Of a stretch of DNA of 56,816 bases, positions 33,426 to 42,510 are shown piece after piece. The stretch's first letter is position 1. Each line of letters begins with the position of its first letter. The notes under the pieces are model-generated. The model did not search any database. It saw only the letters and a program-made list of their open reading frames with translations, and had not been told where the DNA came from. The position numbers were made by a program, and so were the translations under genes. The DNA comes from Natrialba aegyptia DSM 13077 (GTDB lineage Archaea; Halobacteriota; Halobacteria; Halobacteriales; Natrialbaceae): NCBI RefSeq assembly GCF_000337535.1, contig NZ_AOIP01000065.1, positions 28,497 through 85,312 on the forward strand. Reading direction: 5' to 3'.

Positions 33426-34583
33426 CTACTGCAACATCTCTGCTGGCGTCCCGGTAAACGACAGTCGTCGGTTCTTCACCGCTTTACCAGTATCCGCATC
33501 GAAGAGATGAATCGCCGCTTCGGGGAATACAACGCCGACGCGATCGCCGCTACTCACGCTCGGAATCCCCTCAGTCGTCGCGATGAACTCGTCGTCAGTC
33601 GGCGTGTCGTCGAACTGTAGATGGACGATATTCTCGTTCCCCATCGGTTCGACGACCACCACTTCGGCCTCGAACCGGTGCTCGTCCGTCGAGCGTTCAC
33701 CGAGTTCAATATCCTCCGGACGGATTCCGAGGACGAGTTCACTCTCCTCCTCGAGATCGAGATCGCTGACTGACTCGGCGGAGAACGAGTAGGTGAACGA
33801 ATCCGTCACGAGTTCAGTTGTCTGGAGGTGACCGTCGAAGACGTTCATCGATGGCTCGCCAATGAAGCCGGCGACGAACAGGTTACTCGGCTGGTGGTAA
33901 CACTCGAGCGGCGTGCCGACCTGCTGGAGTTCCCCCTGATCGAGCACGGCGATTCGGTCGCCCATCGTCATCGCTTCCGTCTGATCGTGGGTGACGTAGA
34001 CGGTGGTCACGCCCAACTGCTCCTGGAGGTGCTGGAGTTCCGTACGCATCTCCGCGCGGAGTTTCGCGTCCAGATTCGACAGCGGTTCGTCCATCAGGAA
34101 GGCATCGGGATCGCGAACGATGGCGCGGCCGAGTGCGACCCGCTGTTGCTGGCCGCCCGAGAGTTCGCCCGGCTTGCGGTCGAGCAGATCGTCGATGCCC
34201 ATCAATTCGGTGGCTTCTTCGACGGTTTCAGTGATTTCGCCGTCGGAGAGGTCCGTCGATTCCTCGAGTCCAAAGGCGATGTTGTCTCGAACGGTCTTGT
34301 GCGGGTAGAGCGCGTACGATTGGAACACCATCGCGATATCGCGCTCCTGCGCCGAGACGTCATTGATCGTTCGGTCGCCGAGTGTGACCTCGCCCGCGGT
34401 CACGGTTTCGAGACCGGCGATCATCCGCAGCGTCGTCGACTTGCCACAGCCGGAGGGACCGACCAGGACGAGGAAGTCCCCGTCCGGAACCTCGACCGAG
34501 ACGTCGTCGACCGCAACGACACCCGCCTCATCGTCATCGCCCCGATACACCTTGGTCACGTCGTCGAGTTCTAAGCGCGCCAT
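33426..34583 (-). CDS. xacK: Sugar ABC transporter ATPase (XacK-like)
   Basis: A 385-residue ATPase of the MalK/UgpC type. It has Walker A GPSGCGKS (residues 41-48 region), Q-loop FQSYALYPHKT, signature LSGGQQQR, Walker B FLMDEPLSNLD and the switch His in VTHDQTEA, followed by a C-terminal regulatory TOBE domain (GIRPEDIELGE). ATG 34583 gives the canonical N-terminus MARLELDDVTKVY. It lies 7 bases after xacJ in a five-gene operon. In Haloferax volcanii XacGHIJK imports xylose and arabinose with two ATPases that act as a heterodimer; the same arrangement is seen here. Confidence 0.9.
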   Translation of the reverse strand: MARLELDDVTKVYRGDDDEAGVVAVDDVSVEVPDGDFLVLVGPSGCGKSTTLRMIAGLETVTAGEVTLGDRTINDVSAQERDIAMVFQSYALYPHKTVRDNIAFGLEESTDLSDGEITETVEEATELMGIDDLLDRKPGELSGGQQQRVALGRAIVRDPDAFLMDEPLSNLDAKLRAEMRTELQHLQEQLGVTTVYVTHDQTEAMTMGDRIAVLDQGELQQVGTPLECYHQPSNLFVAGFIGEPSMNVFDGHLQTTELVTDSFTYSFSAESVSDLDLEEESELVLGIRPEDIELGERSTDEHRFEAEVVVVEPMGNENIVHLQFDDTPTDDEFIATTEGIPSVSSGDRVGVVFPEAAIHLFDADTGKAVKNRRLSFTGTPAEMLQ

Positions 34584-34590
34584 AGTACGA

Positions 34591-35751
34591 CTAGTTTGAT
34601 GATACCGCCGCGAGTTCGGGGTCCGTTTCGAGCAGCCGGTTGCACAGCGTCTCACCGGTCTCGCCGTCGAAGACGTGGACCGTCTCCGGGTCGATCGTGA
34701 CGACGACCGAATCGCCCTGGGTGACGACGTGCATCCCGTCGGTCACGGCTCGCAGGGCATCGTGGTCGGTTTCCTCGTCGTCGACCGTCATCGACACCAC
34801 GTTCTGGTCGCCGTGCGTCTCGCTGACCGCCACCTGCATCCTGAACTCGTGGGGTCCGGGCTCGCGCTCTCCTGTGGCCTCGTCGGCCCGGCGCACGTCG
34901 ATCGCCTCCGGGCGAACGCCGAGGACGAGTTCATCGGTGTCGCCGACGGCATCGGCGAGGCGGTCGTCGAGCGGGTACTCGAGTCCGGAGCCGGTGAACG
35001 TCTCGTCGTCGGCGTGCCCGTGGAGGAAGTTCATCATCGGTTCGCCGATAAAGCCCGCAACGAACTGGTTTGCGGGCTCGTGGTAGAGGGTCAGGGGTTC
35101 GCCGACCTGTTGGAGGCGGCCGTCGTTTAGCACTGCAAGCCGGTCGCCCATGGTCATTGCCTCGGTCTGGTTGTGCGTAACGTAGACGGTCGTCACGTCG
35201 AGATCCGCCTGGAGTTGCTGGAGCTCGGTTCGCATCTGGGACCGAAGCTTGGCATCTAAGTTGGCGAGCGGTTCGTCCATCAGGAAGACCTCCGGATCGC
35301 GGACGATTGCGCGGCCGAGCGCGACTCGTTGTTGCTGGCCGCCCGAGAGTTCGCCCGGCTTGCGGTCGAGCAGATCGACGATGCCGAGGTCAGCAGCGGT
35401 TGCTTCGACCTGCTCGTCCATCTCCGCAGCGGTGTAGCCGGCTTCCTCTTCGAGACCGAACCGGATGTTCTCCCGAACGGTCATGTGCGGGTACAGCGCG
35501 TAGTCCTGGAAGACCATCGCGATATCCCGGTTCTGGGGCACGCGATAGTTCATGTGATCCCCGTCGATGTATAGGTTCCCGTCAGTCGGCCGCTCCAGGC
35601 CGGCGATCATCCGCAGCGTCGTCGACTTGCCACAGCCCGAGGGACCGACGAGTATGAGGAACTCGCCGTCCTCGGTGTCGAGGGTCACGTCCTCGACGGC
35701 GACCGTCTCTCCGAATCGTTTCGTCAGGTGATCGAGTTGAATTCGTCCCAT
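34591..35751 (-). CDS. xacJ: Sugar ABC transporter ATPase (XacJ-like)
   Basis: A 386-residue paralogue of the ATPase encoded next. Motifs are GPSGCGKS, FQDYALYPHMT, LSGGQQQR, FLMDEPLANLD and VTHNQTEA, with a TOBE tail (GVRPEAIDVRR). The N-terminus MGRIQLDHLTKRFGETVAVEDV fits the family, and the gene starts 3 bases before the end of xacI. Having two related but different ATPases in one sugar operon is the mark of the XacGHIJK-type system. Confidence 0.9.
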   Translation of the reverse strand: MGRIQLDHLTKRFGETVAVEDVTLDTEDGEFLILVGPSGCGKSTTLRMIAGLERPTDGNLYIDGDHMNYRVPQNRDIAMVFQDYALYPHMTVRENIRFGLEEEAGYTAAEMDEQVEATAADLGIVDLLDRKPGELSGGQQQRVALGRAIVRDPEVFLMDEPLANLDAKLRSQMRTELQQLQADLDVTTVYVTHNQTEAMTMGDRLAVLNDGRLQQVGEPLTLYHEPANQFVAGFIGEPMMNFLHGHADDETFTGSGLEYPLDDRLADAVGDTDELVLGVRPEAIDVRRADEATGEREPGPHEFRMQVAVSETHGDQNVVSMTVDDEETDHDALRAVTDGMHVVTQGDSVVVTIDPETVHVFDGETGETLCNRLLETDPELAAVSSN

Positions 35752-35754
35752 TGG

Positions 35755-36687
35755 TTATCCACTCTCCGTGCGCAGCCCCTTTGCAAACTGTTCGGCGAAC
35801 GCGACGTACAGGATGATCGTCGGCAGTGCCGCGAGGAACGCCGCCGACATCCGAATGCCGAAGTCGATACCCTCGGTCGAGGAGCCGATCGCCGGCAGGA
35901 TCAACGTCACCGGCGCTGCCGGATGATTCGACCCCGTAATGAGGGTAAACGAGAACAAGAACTCGTTGTAAATCTGCGTGAACTGGTAGATAAACACCAC
36001 GCCGAACATCGGGAGCGAGAGCGGGAGGACGATGCGGCGGTAGATCTTCGTGATGCTCGCGCCGTCGATCTTCGCGGCCTCCACCAGGGAGTTGGGGAGG
36101 CTCTTGTAGTACGATCGAAAGAGGACCGTACAGATCGGAATCCCGTAGGCGACGTGAGTGATGGTCAGCGGCACGAGCCGTGAGTGGCCCCCTTGTAAGA
36201 ACGGGATCGCCGCGAACAGCGGCTCGAGCATCCGCGCCAGCGGGAACATGTTGTTCCAGAACTGCGACAAGGGGACCAGTACGGCCTGGTAGGGAACGAA
36301 CACACCGACCAGGAACAGTGCGAAGACGGCGATCTGTCCTCGCCAGGAAACCATCGTCAGTCCGTAGGCGGCCATGCTGGCCAGCAGGACGTTGAGGAGC
36401 GTCGCCGGCACCGCCATCAACAACGAGTTCACGAACGAGTTCGTCAATTGACTGAAGGCGTACTCGAGGTTCGTCAGCGTGAACCCTTCGCCGGCCGGCG
36501 GTGCGAACGGCAGCGAGCGAGCGATAGCGGAGTTCGTCTTGAGGGCGGTCATGATCCCCGTCTCGAGCGGGACGAGGAAAAAGCCCAGGAAGAGCACGAC
36601 CAGCGCGTACTTCCCGACCCGCCTGTAGTTGAAGTTCTCGACGAGCGATTCGACGTCGATGGGTGATCTGGAGGTTGACTGTGACAT
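35755..36687 (-). CDS. xacI: Sugar ABC permease (XacI-like, MalG family)
   Basis: A 310-residue membrane protein with a first helix (YALVVLFLGFFLVPLETGIM) and the EAA loop VEAAKIDGASITKIYRRIVLPLSLP. It belongs to the CUT1 carbohydrate permease family (MalG/UgpE side) and pairs with the XacH-like protein. The gap to xacH is 1 base. Confidence 0.9.
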   Translation of the reverse strand: MSQSTSRSPIDVESLVENFNYRRVGKYALVVLFLGFFLVPLETGIMTALKTNSAIARSLPFAPPAGEGFTLTNLEYAFSQLTNSFVNSLLMAVPATLLNVLLASMAAYGLTMVSWRGQIAVFALFLVGVFVPYQAVLVPLSQFWNNMFPLARMLEPLFAAIPFLQGGHSRLVPLTITHVAYGIPICTVLFRSYYKSLPNSLVEAAKIDGASITKIYRRIVLPLSLPMFGVVFIYQFTQIYNEFLFSFTLITGSNHPAAPVTLILPAIGSSTEGIDFGIRMSAAFLAALPTIILYVAFAEQFAKGLRTESG

Positions 36688-36688
36688 G

Positions 36689-37651
36689 TTAGAGACTCCC
36701 CTGTCGGTACTGGTATGCCAGGTACGGTGCGATGACGCTGAGCGCGAGCAACAGGAGCATCGTCGCGATGGCAGCCCCGTAAGCCCACTTGCCGAACTTG
36801 AACGCCTGGCGGACCATCAGCGTCGCCAGGATGTCGGTTCCGTTCGGCGGCCGGTACTGGCCGACGAGCGAGTAGAGGAACGTGAAGGCCTTGAGCGCGA
36901 ACACCATCAAGACGACGGCCGCGCTGACCGACGATTCCTTGAGTTGCGGGACGATGATGCGGAGGTACGTTCGAATCGTGCTCGCCCCGTCGACCTTCGC
37001 GGCCTCGAATTGGTCGTCGGGGATCGACTGGAGACCGGCGAGGTAGACGACCATCGCGTAGCCGCTGAACTGCCAGACCAGCGCGAAGATAACCGCCGGC
37101 AGCGCGAGTCGCGGATTGCCGAGCCAGTCGATCGGATCGAAGCCGAACGTCGTCACGATGACCGTCAGAACCCCGCTGTCGGGGTTGAACATCCACAGCC
37201 AGAGCTGTGCCGTCACGACGAACGACAGCGCCATCGGCAGGAGGTAAATCGTCTGTACCTTGTTTTTGTACCGGATACCGTGATCGAGCAAAATCGCGAG
37301 GAAGAGCCCGAGTATTAACGATATCACCGTGAACGAGACGAGTAGCACGAAGTTGTTGACCGCGGCTTCGCGAAACGCCCCGCTCGCGAGGGCGGTTCGA
37401 TACATCTCGAGGTCGAGACCGGAGAACGACGGCGGCTGAAGGCCGCTGTAATCCGTAAACGAAATTACGATATTGTAGCCGATGCCGCCGTACACGGCGA
37501 TTCCCATGAGGATGAACGGAATCCCCCAGTACGGCGACGACCGGACGAAATCGCTGTTGAGGAAATATCGGAGTTTCGTCTTCCAATCGACGACCTCGTC
37601 GGTCGATACTCCCGATTGGTTTGTCGGTTCTGTTGTGTCACGCGTTGCCAT
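36689..37651 (-). CDS. xacH: Sugar ABC permease (XacH-like, MalF family)
   Basis: A 320-residue permease with about six helices and the EAA loop FEAAKVDGASTIRTYLRIIVPQLKES. A polar N-terminus of about 40 residues precedes the first helix (WGIPFILMGIAVYGGIGYNIV). It is the UgpA/MalF side of the CUT1 pore. It is the first gene after a 99-base gap that follows xacG. Confidence 0.9.
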   Translation of the reverse strand: MATRDTTEPTNQSGVSTDEVVDWKTKLRYFLNSDFVRSSPYWGIPFILMGIAVYGGIGYNIVISFTDYSGLQPPSFSGLDLEMYRTALASGAFREAAVNNFVLLVSFTVISLILGLFLAILLDHGIRYKNKVQTIYLLPMALSFVVTAQLWLWMFNPDSGVLTVIVTTFGFDPIDWLGNPRLALPAVIFALVWQFSGYAMVVYLAGLQSIPDDQFEAAKVDGASTIRTYLRIIVPQLKESSVSAAVVLMVFALKAFTFLYSLVGQYRPPNGTDILATLMVRQAFKFGKWAYGAAIATMLLLLALSVIAPYLAYQYRQGSL

Positions 37652-37750
37652 CTAACTCACCATTCTGGGCCATCATAATAAAAAATTTATTACTTCCAGT
37701 GTGACGATGGCGGTCACGCCAGCGCCTCGAAGTACGCTTCATCGGACGAT
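37652..37750 (-). promoter_or_regulatory. xacG-xacH spacer: terminator/promoter
   Basis: Read on the minus strand, AAATTTTTTATTATG (about 37673-37687) follows the xacG stop and lies 22-36 bases before the xacH ATG. It can act as a T-tract terminator limiting read-through after the abundant binding protein, and as a TATA box for xacHIJK. Confidence 0.5.
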
Positions 37751-39064
37751 TTATTCGTTACCGGAGACAGCCTCGAGTAGCCCGTCAGCCGCCGCCTCAG
37801 CGTCGTACGGACCAGAAAAGTTGTTTCCGATCGCACTCTTGCAGTCGTTCATCGCCTCCGGTTCGACGGCGAGTCCGTGCGCGATCGTCGGCGGGTACGC
37901 CTCGGAGTCGGTCAGGTGCTCGTAGTTCATCGCCAGGAAGTCCGACAACTCCGCAGGGTCGATATCCGTCCGCAGCGGGACCGATCCCTTGAGATTATTG
38001 AACGCGATCTGTGCCTCCTTCGTCCCGACGAACTTCTGCCAGGTGATCGTCTGTTCCCGGCTCGGGTTGTCAGCCGGCGTGACGAACGCATCAACGTGAT
38101 AGAAGTAAATTCCCTCGGTCCCCGGGAACGGCACCCAATCCCACTCCTCACCGTAGTTGAACTCGTCGTCGGAGCGGAACATGCCGTACAGCCAGTTGCC
38201 GCCGTGGATACACGCGGCTTCGCTCGGTTCCTCCTCGTCGCCGATGATCTTCTGTGCCGCCGTCGTGTAGCCGATCGAAGACGCATCAGTGTTAATGTAG
38301 TTCTCCTGGATCTCCTGAAGCGTTTCTAACGCTTCGATCATCGCATCCTTGTCTCCGTCGCCGTTGATGAAGTCCGTGTACGCGTCAACGCCGCTTTGAC
38401 TCGTCAGAATCTGGGCCCACGTCTGGAGTCCGAGGAACGGCGCACGCATTCCGTGGGCGAACGGGATATAGTCGGTCTCCGAATCAATCGTTTCGAGCGC
38501 ATCGAGAAAGTCCGGAACACTGTTGAGGCTCTCGGCATCGATACCGGCCTCATCGAACGCAGCCGTATTGTAGAAGAGGTTGTTCATCCGGTGAGATCCG
38601 ATCGGAACCGCCGGCATCTTGTCGTTAAACGTGCAGATGTCAACGACCCGATCCTGCATGGTCTCTTTGTATCCTTCGGCCTCCCAGACGTCCTCTTCGA
38701 GGTCCATCAGGCTCCCACTGTATCGCTCGAGGTTGTTCCCCGGCCAGTTGGCGAACGAACTCATCGGATTCGAGTTCACCAATCGTTGCAGAATCTTCGT
38801 GTTCAACTCGACGTTCCCGTCGCCGCCGACCGGCTGGAAGTTCGTCTCGACGTCCGAATGCGCCTCCTCGAACGCGCTGGTAAGCGCGTCGACGGCGTCC
38901 GCGCCGTCCCCCCCGGTCCAGCCGTGAAGCACCTCGAGTTCACCGGAATCGCTCCCACTCCCACCGCCGACGCAGCCGGCAATACCGAGTGTCGCGCTCG
39001 CAGCGGCCCCGGCGAGATAGGCTCGTCGCTTCATACCGGTATCCCGCTTGGCATTGGTAACCAT
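37751..39064 (-). CDS. xacG: Sugar-binding lipoprotein (XacG-like)
   Basis: A family-1 extracellular solute-binding protein, 437 residues from ATG 39064 or 427 from ATG 39034. The Tat motif KRRAYLAG and lipobox IAGC (Cys 31 or 21) mark a membrane-anchored external protein. The mature part has the usual GWTGGDGADAVDALTSAFEE strand-helix start. TTTATAATT at about 39093-39101 on its strand lies 29-37 bases before ATG 39064 and supports that start. It would capture xylose, arabinose or their short oligomers for XacHIJK. Confidence 0.9.
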   Translation of the reverse strand: MVTNAKRDTGMKRRAYLAGAAASATLGIAGCVGGGSGSDSGELEVLHGWTGGDGADAVDALTSAFEEAHSDVETNFQPVGGDGNVELNTKILQRLVNSNPMSSFANWPGNNLERYSGSLMDLEEDVWEAEGYKETMQDRVVDICTFNDKMPAVPIGSHRMNNLFYNTAAFDEAGIDAESLNSVPDFLDALETIDSETDYIPFAHGMRAPFLGLQTWAQILTSQSGVDAYTDFINGDGDKDAMIEALETLQEIQENYINTDASSIGYTTAAQKIIGDEEEPSEAACIHGGNWLYGMFRSDDEFNYGEEWDWVPFPGTEGIYFYHVDAFVTPADNPSREQTITWQKFVGTKEAQIAFNNLKGSVPLRTDIDPAELSDFLAMNYEHLTDSEAYPPTIAHGLAVEPEAMNDCKSAIGNNFSGPYDAEAAADGLLEAVSGNE

Positions 39065-39406
39065 ACTACCTGATGAATAATAGTACACAATTATAAAACT
39101 GACGGTAGGGGTTAGATATCAAATACGAACGGCCGTCAGTCGAAGTGGCGTCGGGGATCGGGATAGGGATATCGGCGTACGTACGGGCGCATCGAAGAAG
39201 GGTTTCGGAGTGGGAGAGTCCGGGGAACGCGGGACGGAGACTCTCGGAACCGGTCTGTGGTTCGGTCGAGAGACTACCGACGGAACTGCCCGTGCTATGG
39301 GTCGGTCAGCCTGGTCGGGCCGTATCAGGTGCGCCGGAGTCGGGTCTGCATCGGAGCGAAGTCGGATCGGGAACGCGCGGGATACCGCTCTCGGGTCGCG
39401 AGGCCG
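39065..39406. promoter_or_regulatory. xacG promoter region and xacD downstream gap
   Basis: The TATA element for xacG (about 39093-39101) is the only clear signal. The rest (39120-39406) is GC-rich with no gene I can support; frames there are antisense to xacD. Confidence 0.5.
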
Positions 39407-40636
39407 TCAGGCCTCGTCGAACAGCGTCTCGCCCTCCGCCAGGTGATCGGAGACGGCGTCGAGGTCGAGCGTCACGCCGAGCCCCGGTTTCTCGGGCACC
39501 TCGGCGTAGCCCTCGTGGATGATGTCCTCCTCGACGAGGTCGCTCCACCAGCCGAGTTCGTAGGAGTGGTATTCGACGGCAAGCGCGTTCGGGATGGCGG
39601 CACCGACGTGGATGCTTGCCATCGTGCCGATCGGCGAGGAGACGTTGTGCATCGCGACCGGGATGTAGTAGAGATCCGCCAGATCCGCGATCTTCCGCGA
39701 CTGGCGCATCCCGCCGACGCGCGGAACGTCGGGGGCGATAATGTCGACGGCTTGCTCCTGGAGGAGTCGGCGATTGCCGTGATCGCGGTAGACGTTCTCG
39801 CCGGCGGTGATCGGCGTCGTCGTCCGCTGGGTGACCTCGCGCTGTACGTCGTGGTTCTCCGGCGGAACCGGGTCTTCGAGCCACCAGACGTCGTACTCCT
39901 CGAGTCGTTCGGCCAGGCGGTGTGCGCTGCCGGTGCTGAACGACCAGTGACAATCGAACGCGGCGTCGGCGCGGTCGCCCACCCGCTCGGTGACTTTCTC
40001 GACGATTTCCGCCTTGTGCTCGATCTCCGGGCCGCGGAGATGGCGGTTCGCGCGGTCCTTCTCGTGACCGCTTGGCACGTCGAGGTCGAACTTCAGTGCG
40101 TCGTAGCCCAGTTCCTCGACGACGCGCTCGGCTTCGTCGGCGCAGGCATCGGGATCTGCCTCGTCTTCGGTGTGGCAGTCGCAGTAGATCCGCATTTCGT
40201 CGCGGTACTTGCCGCCGAGCAACTGGTAGGCCGGCACCTCGAGGATCTTTCCGGAAACGTCGTGCAAGGCGAGTTCGATTCCGGAGATGGCCGAGATCGC
40301 TTTTCCGGAGATCGATCCCTCTCCGGAAAGCTTCTGGACCAGGTGCTCGTAGAGCCGGTCGATATCGAGCGGGTTCTCCCCCTCGATAAACGGGGCGACG
40401 CGCTCGATGATTTCCTGTTCGCCGGCTCCCCAGTAGGATTCGCCGTTCCCGACGAGTCCGGCGTCGGTGTAGACGCGGACCAGCGTCCAGGGGTAGTTCC
40501 CCTCGACGACCGTCGTCTGGACATCGGTGATCTCGACGTCGCGCGGCCCGCGGGAGGCGGAAAGTCCCATCGTCTCCGCGGAGAGGTCGCGCATCGTATA
40601 CTCTGCGTTCGGGTCTGACAGCTGTCTGTAGTCCAT
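39407..40636 (-). CDS. xacD: Pentonate dehydratase (mandelate racemase/enolase superfamily)
   Basis: A 409-residue enolase-superfamily enzyme. Barrel features include KFDLDVPSG with the acid/base lysine region, DCHWSFS with the first metal Asp, EDPVPPE with the second metal Glu and TAGENVYR with the third, then HNVSSPIGT with a catalytic His. It would dehydrate xylonate or arabinonate to the 2-keto-3-deoxy acid. In Haloferax XacD has this role. ATG 40636 (MDYRQLSD) is the natural start; the frame is open to 40717. It lies 342 bases upstream of xacG on the same strand, with its own promoter-like TTTTAGTAG upstream. Confidence 0.87.
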   Translation of the reverse strand: MDYRQLSDPNAEYTMRDLSAETMGLSASRGPRDVEITDVQTTVVEGNYPWTLVRVYTDAGLVGNGESYWGAGEQEIIERVAPFIEGENPLDIDRLYEHLVQKLSGEGSISGKAISAISGIELALHDVSGKILEVPAYQLLGGKYRDEMRIYCDCHTEDEADPDACADEAERVVEELGYDALKFDLDVPSGHEKDRANRHLRGPEIEHKAEIVEKVTERVGDRADAAFDCHWSFSTGSAHRLAERLEEYDVWWLEDPVPPENHDVQREVTQRTTTPITAGENVYRDHGNRRLLQEQAVDIIAPDVPRVGGMRQSRKIADLADLYYIPVAMHNVSSPIGTMASIHVGAAIPNALAVEYHSYELGWWSDLVEEDIIHEGYAEVPEKPGLGVTLDLDAVSDHLAEGETLFDEA

Positions 40637-40769
40637 CGACGTTCGTGAATTACGACAGCCGCTACTAAAACTTCCGTCTGTCCACCGAGATAATCGGCGG
40701 GGCGCTATGGCTGGCAACCGGGCAAAAGCGGCGGGACAACGGCGAGAAGACGGGTACCGAGAGCCGCAA

Positions 40770-41831
40770 TCAATCCCGCAGTACCGACGCGTCGAAGACG
40801 GGTTTGCAGGTCCCGCCGGCGAGGAACGTTTCGAACGCCTCGTCGGCTTCGAGCAGGCTAAACCGATCGTCGAGGAAGGTCGCGTGGTCGACGTCGCCGG
40901 ACGCGATCAGTCGAAGCGACCGCTCGAAGTCCTCGTACATCGACGCGTACGAGCACTGCAGGTCGATCTCCGCGCGGACGAGCGGCGAGTACGGCATCGT
41001 CGTCTCGCCGGTCTGGCCGACGAGGACGATCTGCCCGCCCTTGCGGACTTCGTCGACCGCCATCGGTAATCCAGACGGGTGGCCGGTCGTATCGAAGACC
41101 ACGTCGTAGCCGACGCCGTCGGTGAGTTCGTCCCGCCGCTCCTCGAGATCGTCGGCCTCGATGTTGATCGTCTCGAAGCCGAGTTCCTCGGCCAGCGGGA
41201 GACGGTACTCGGCGTCTTGGCCGACGCCGGCGAGGACGACCTCGCCGCCCTGAGCCCGCGCGATCTGGGCCGTGAGCTGCCCGATCGGACCCGGTCCGGC
41301 GACCATAACGCGGTCGCCGGGGCTCACGCGGGAGTTCTCGATGACCGCACGCGCGCCGATGCTCGTCGGTTCGACGAGCGCGGCGTGTTTCGGTTCGACG
41401 TCGTCAGGGACGGGATGAAGCGCCGTCTCGGGAACGGAAACGTAGCCCGCGTACGCGCCGTCGTGGTCGACGCCCGTGATAACCGCGTTTTGGCAGACGT
41501 TCTCCTCGCCGATCTGGCACTGGTAACACTCGCCGCAGCCCCGAATCGGGCGCTCGACGACCCGATCGCCGACCGCAAAGTTCGTCACGTCGTCGCCGGT
41601 CTCGATAATCCGACCGGTGTACTCGTGTCCGATGACGGTCGGAAGCTCCATCCGTTCGAACGCCGACTCGAACTCGTAAATTCCCGCATCGCTTCCGCAC
41701 AACCCCGCGTAGTCGACTTCGATCAGTGCTTCGTCCGGTTCGGGTGCAGGGCGTTCGCGATCGACGAGTTCCATCGCTCCCTGCTGTCGGCTGGTTTTGG
41801 CTAGTCCACGCATAGTTTCCAGTACGTTCAT
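40770..41831 (-). CDS. Zinc-dependent sugar/alcohol dehydrogenase
   Basis: A 353-residue medium-chain dehydrogenase of the threonine/sorbitol dehydrogenase type. Catalytic zinc ligands are Cys in GLCGSDAG and the His-Glu of GHEYTG. The structural zinc set is CGECYQCQIGEENVC. The cofactor motif GPGPIGQLTAQIA is present. It would oxidise a polyol or sugar with NAD(P)+. Next to xacD, L-arabinose, a glucuronate-derived sugar acid or a polyol are plausible substrates; none is shown. Starts at 41831 and 41813 are both possible. Confidence 0.85.
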   Translation of the reverse strand: MNVLETMRGLAKTSRQQGAMELVDRERPAPEPDEALIEVDYAGLCGSDAGIYEFESAFERMELPTVIGHEYTGRIIETGDDVTNFAVGDRVVERPIRGCGECYQCQIGEENVCQNAVITGVDHDGAYAGYVSVPETALHPVPDDVEPKHAALVEPTSIGARAVIENSRVSPGDRVMVAGPGPIGQLTAQIARAQGGEVVLAGVGQDAEYRLPLAEELGFETINIEADDLEERRDELTDGVGYDVVFDTTGHPSGLPMAVDEVRKGGQIVLVGQTGETTMPYSPLVRAEIDLQCSYASMYEDFERSLRLIASGDVDHATFLDDRFSLLEADEAFETFLAGGTCKPVFDASVLRD

Positions 41832-42510
41832 CGGGCGTTATAGTTCTGTGGAATTGCGTGATTCGGATGCGACTCGCCGCCGGGCGTTGCCGTCTCACTC
41901 ACGACGACGGCTCGGAGCTGGCCCGGAAAGTCAGGTCGGAATCGAAAACCGAAGCGACGCACGGCGACATCTGTGTTCATTCTTCGAAAACAGAATTCTA
42001 TGTTCCAGAACAAAGCTAGCTGGATGAAGAACGATGGTCCGTCCTTATGCGAGGCTGGAACTCGGGATCCGCAGCGAGTTCATCCGAAATAGAGTGGGAG
42101 ATTACAACAGTACACTCGTAATCTACAGCGGCCGGACGAGACGGCAACATCGACTCTGGATCACGGACGCTGCAACTGAAACGCGACACTACCGTGTCGA
42201 GACTCGGTAACTCGGGCGAACCGCCCCACGGAACGAGCGAGTGACTGGTCGCGGCCGAGTTCAATACGTCGTCTCACCCTGCATTCTGCTTTGGAGAATC
42301 CTATTCTGTTATACCGAAACTCGTTCGGTATACGTCGCCGCGCAGCGAGCGATCGTGCACCGGCGGATGGCGACCGAACGCAACTGAACTCGACCGATGG
42401 CGAGCCGGCACCGCTGATGGCGATGGTAGCGTCGTTCGTCGGGTCGATTACGGCTGCGAAACCTGACGGACGCACATATTTATGTAAATGGTTGGAATAG
42501 TGACGATCGC
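41832..42510. other. 679-base divergent intergenic region
   Basis: It separates the zinc dehydrogenase from the first GH43 gene. No gene is evident. It holds an AGATTAC-N12-GTAATCT inverted repeat (42099-42124), a strong 9-base dyad (42310-42332), and a TATA element ATATTTATG at about 42477-42485, 26-34 bases before the GH43 start. Confidence 0.65.
42310..42332. promoter_or_regulatory. Perfect 9-base dyad upstream of GH43 genes
   Basis: TATACCGAA and TTCGGTATA are separated by ACTCG, about 180 bases before the first GH43 ATG. TATTCTG lies just upstream. Its symmetry and place between divergent genes make it a good operator candidate. Confidence 0.5.
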
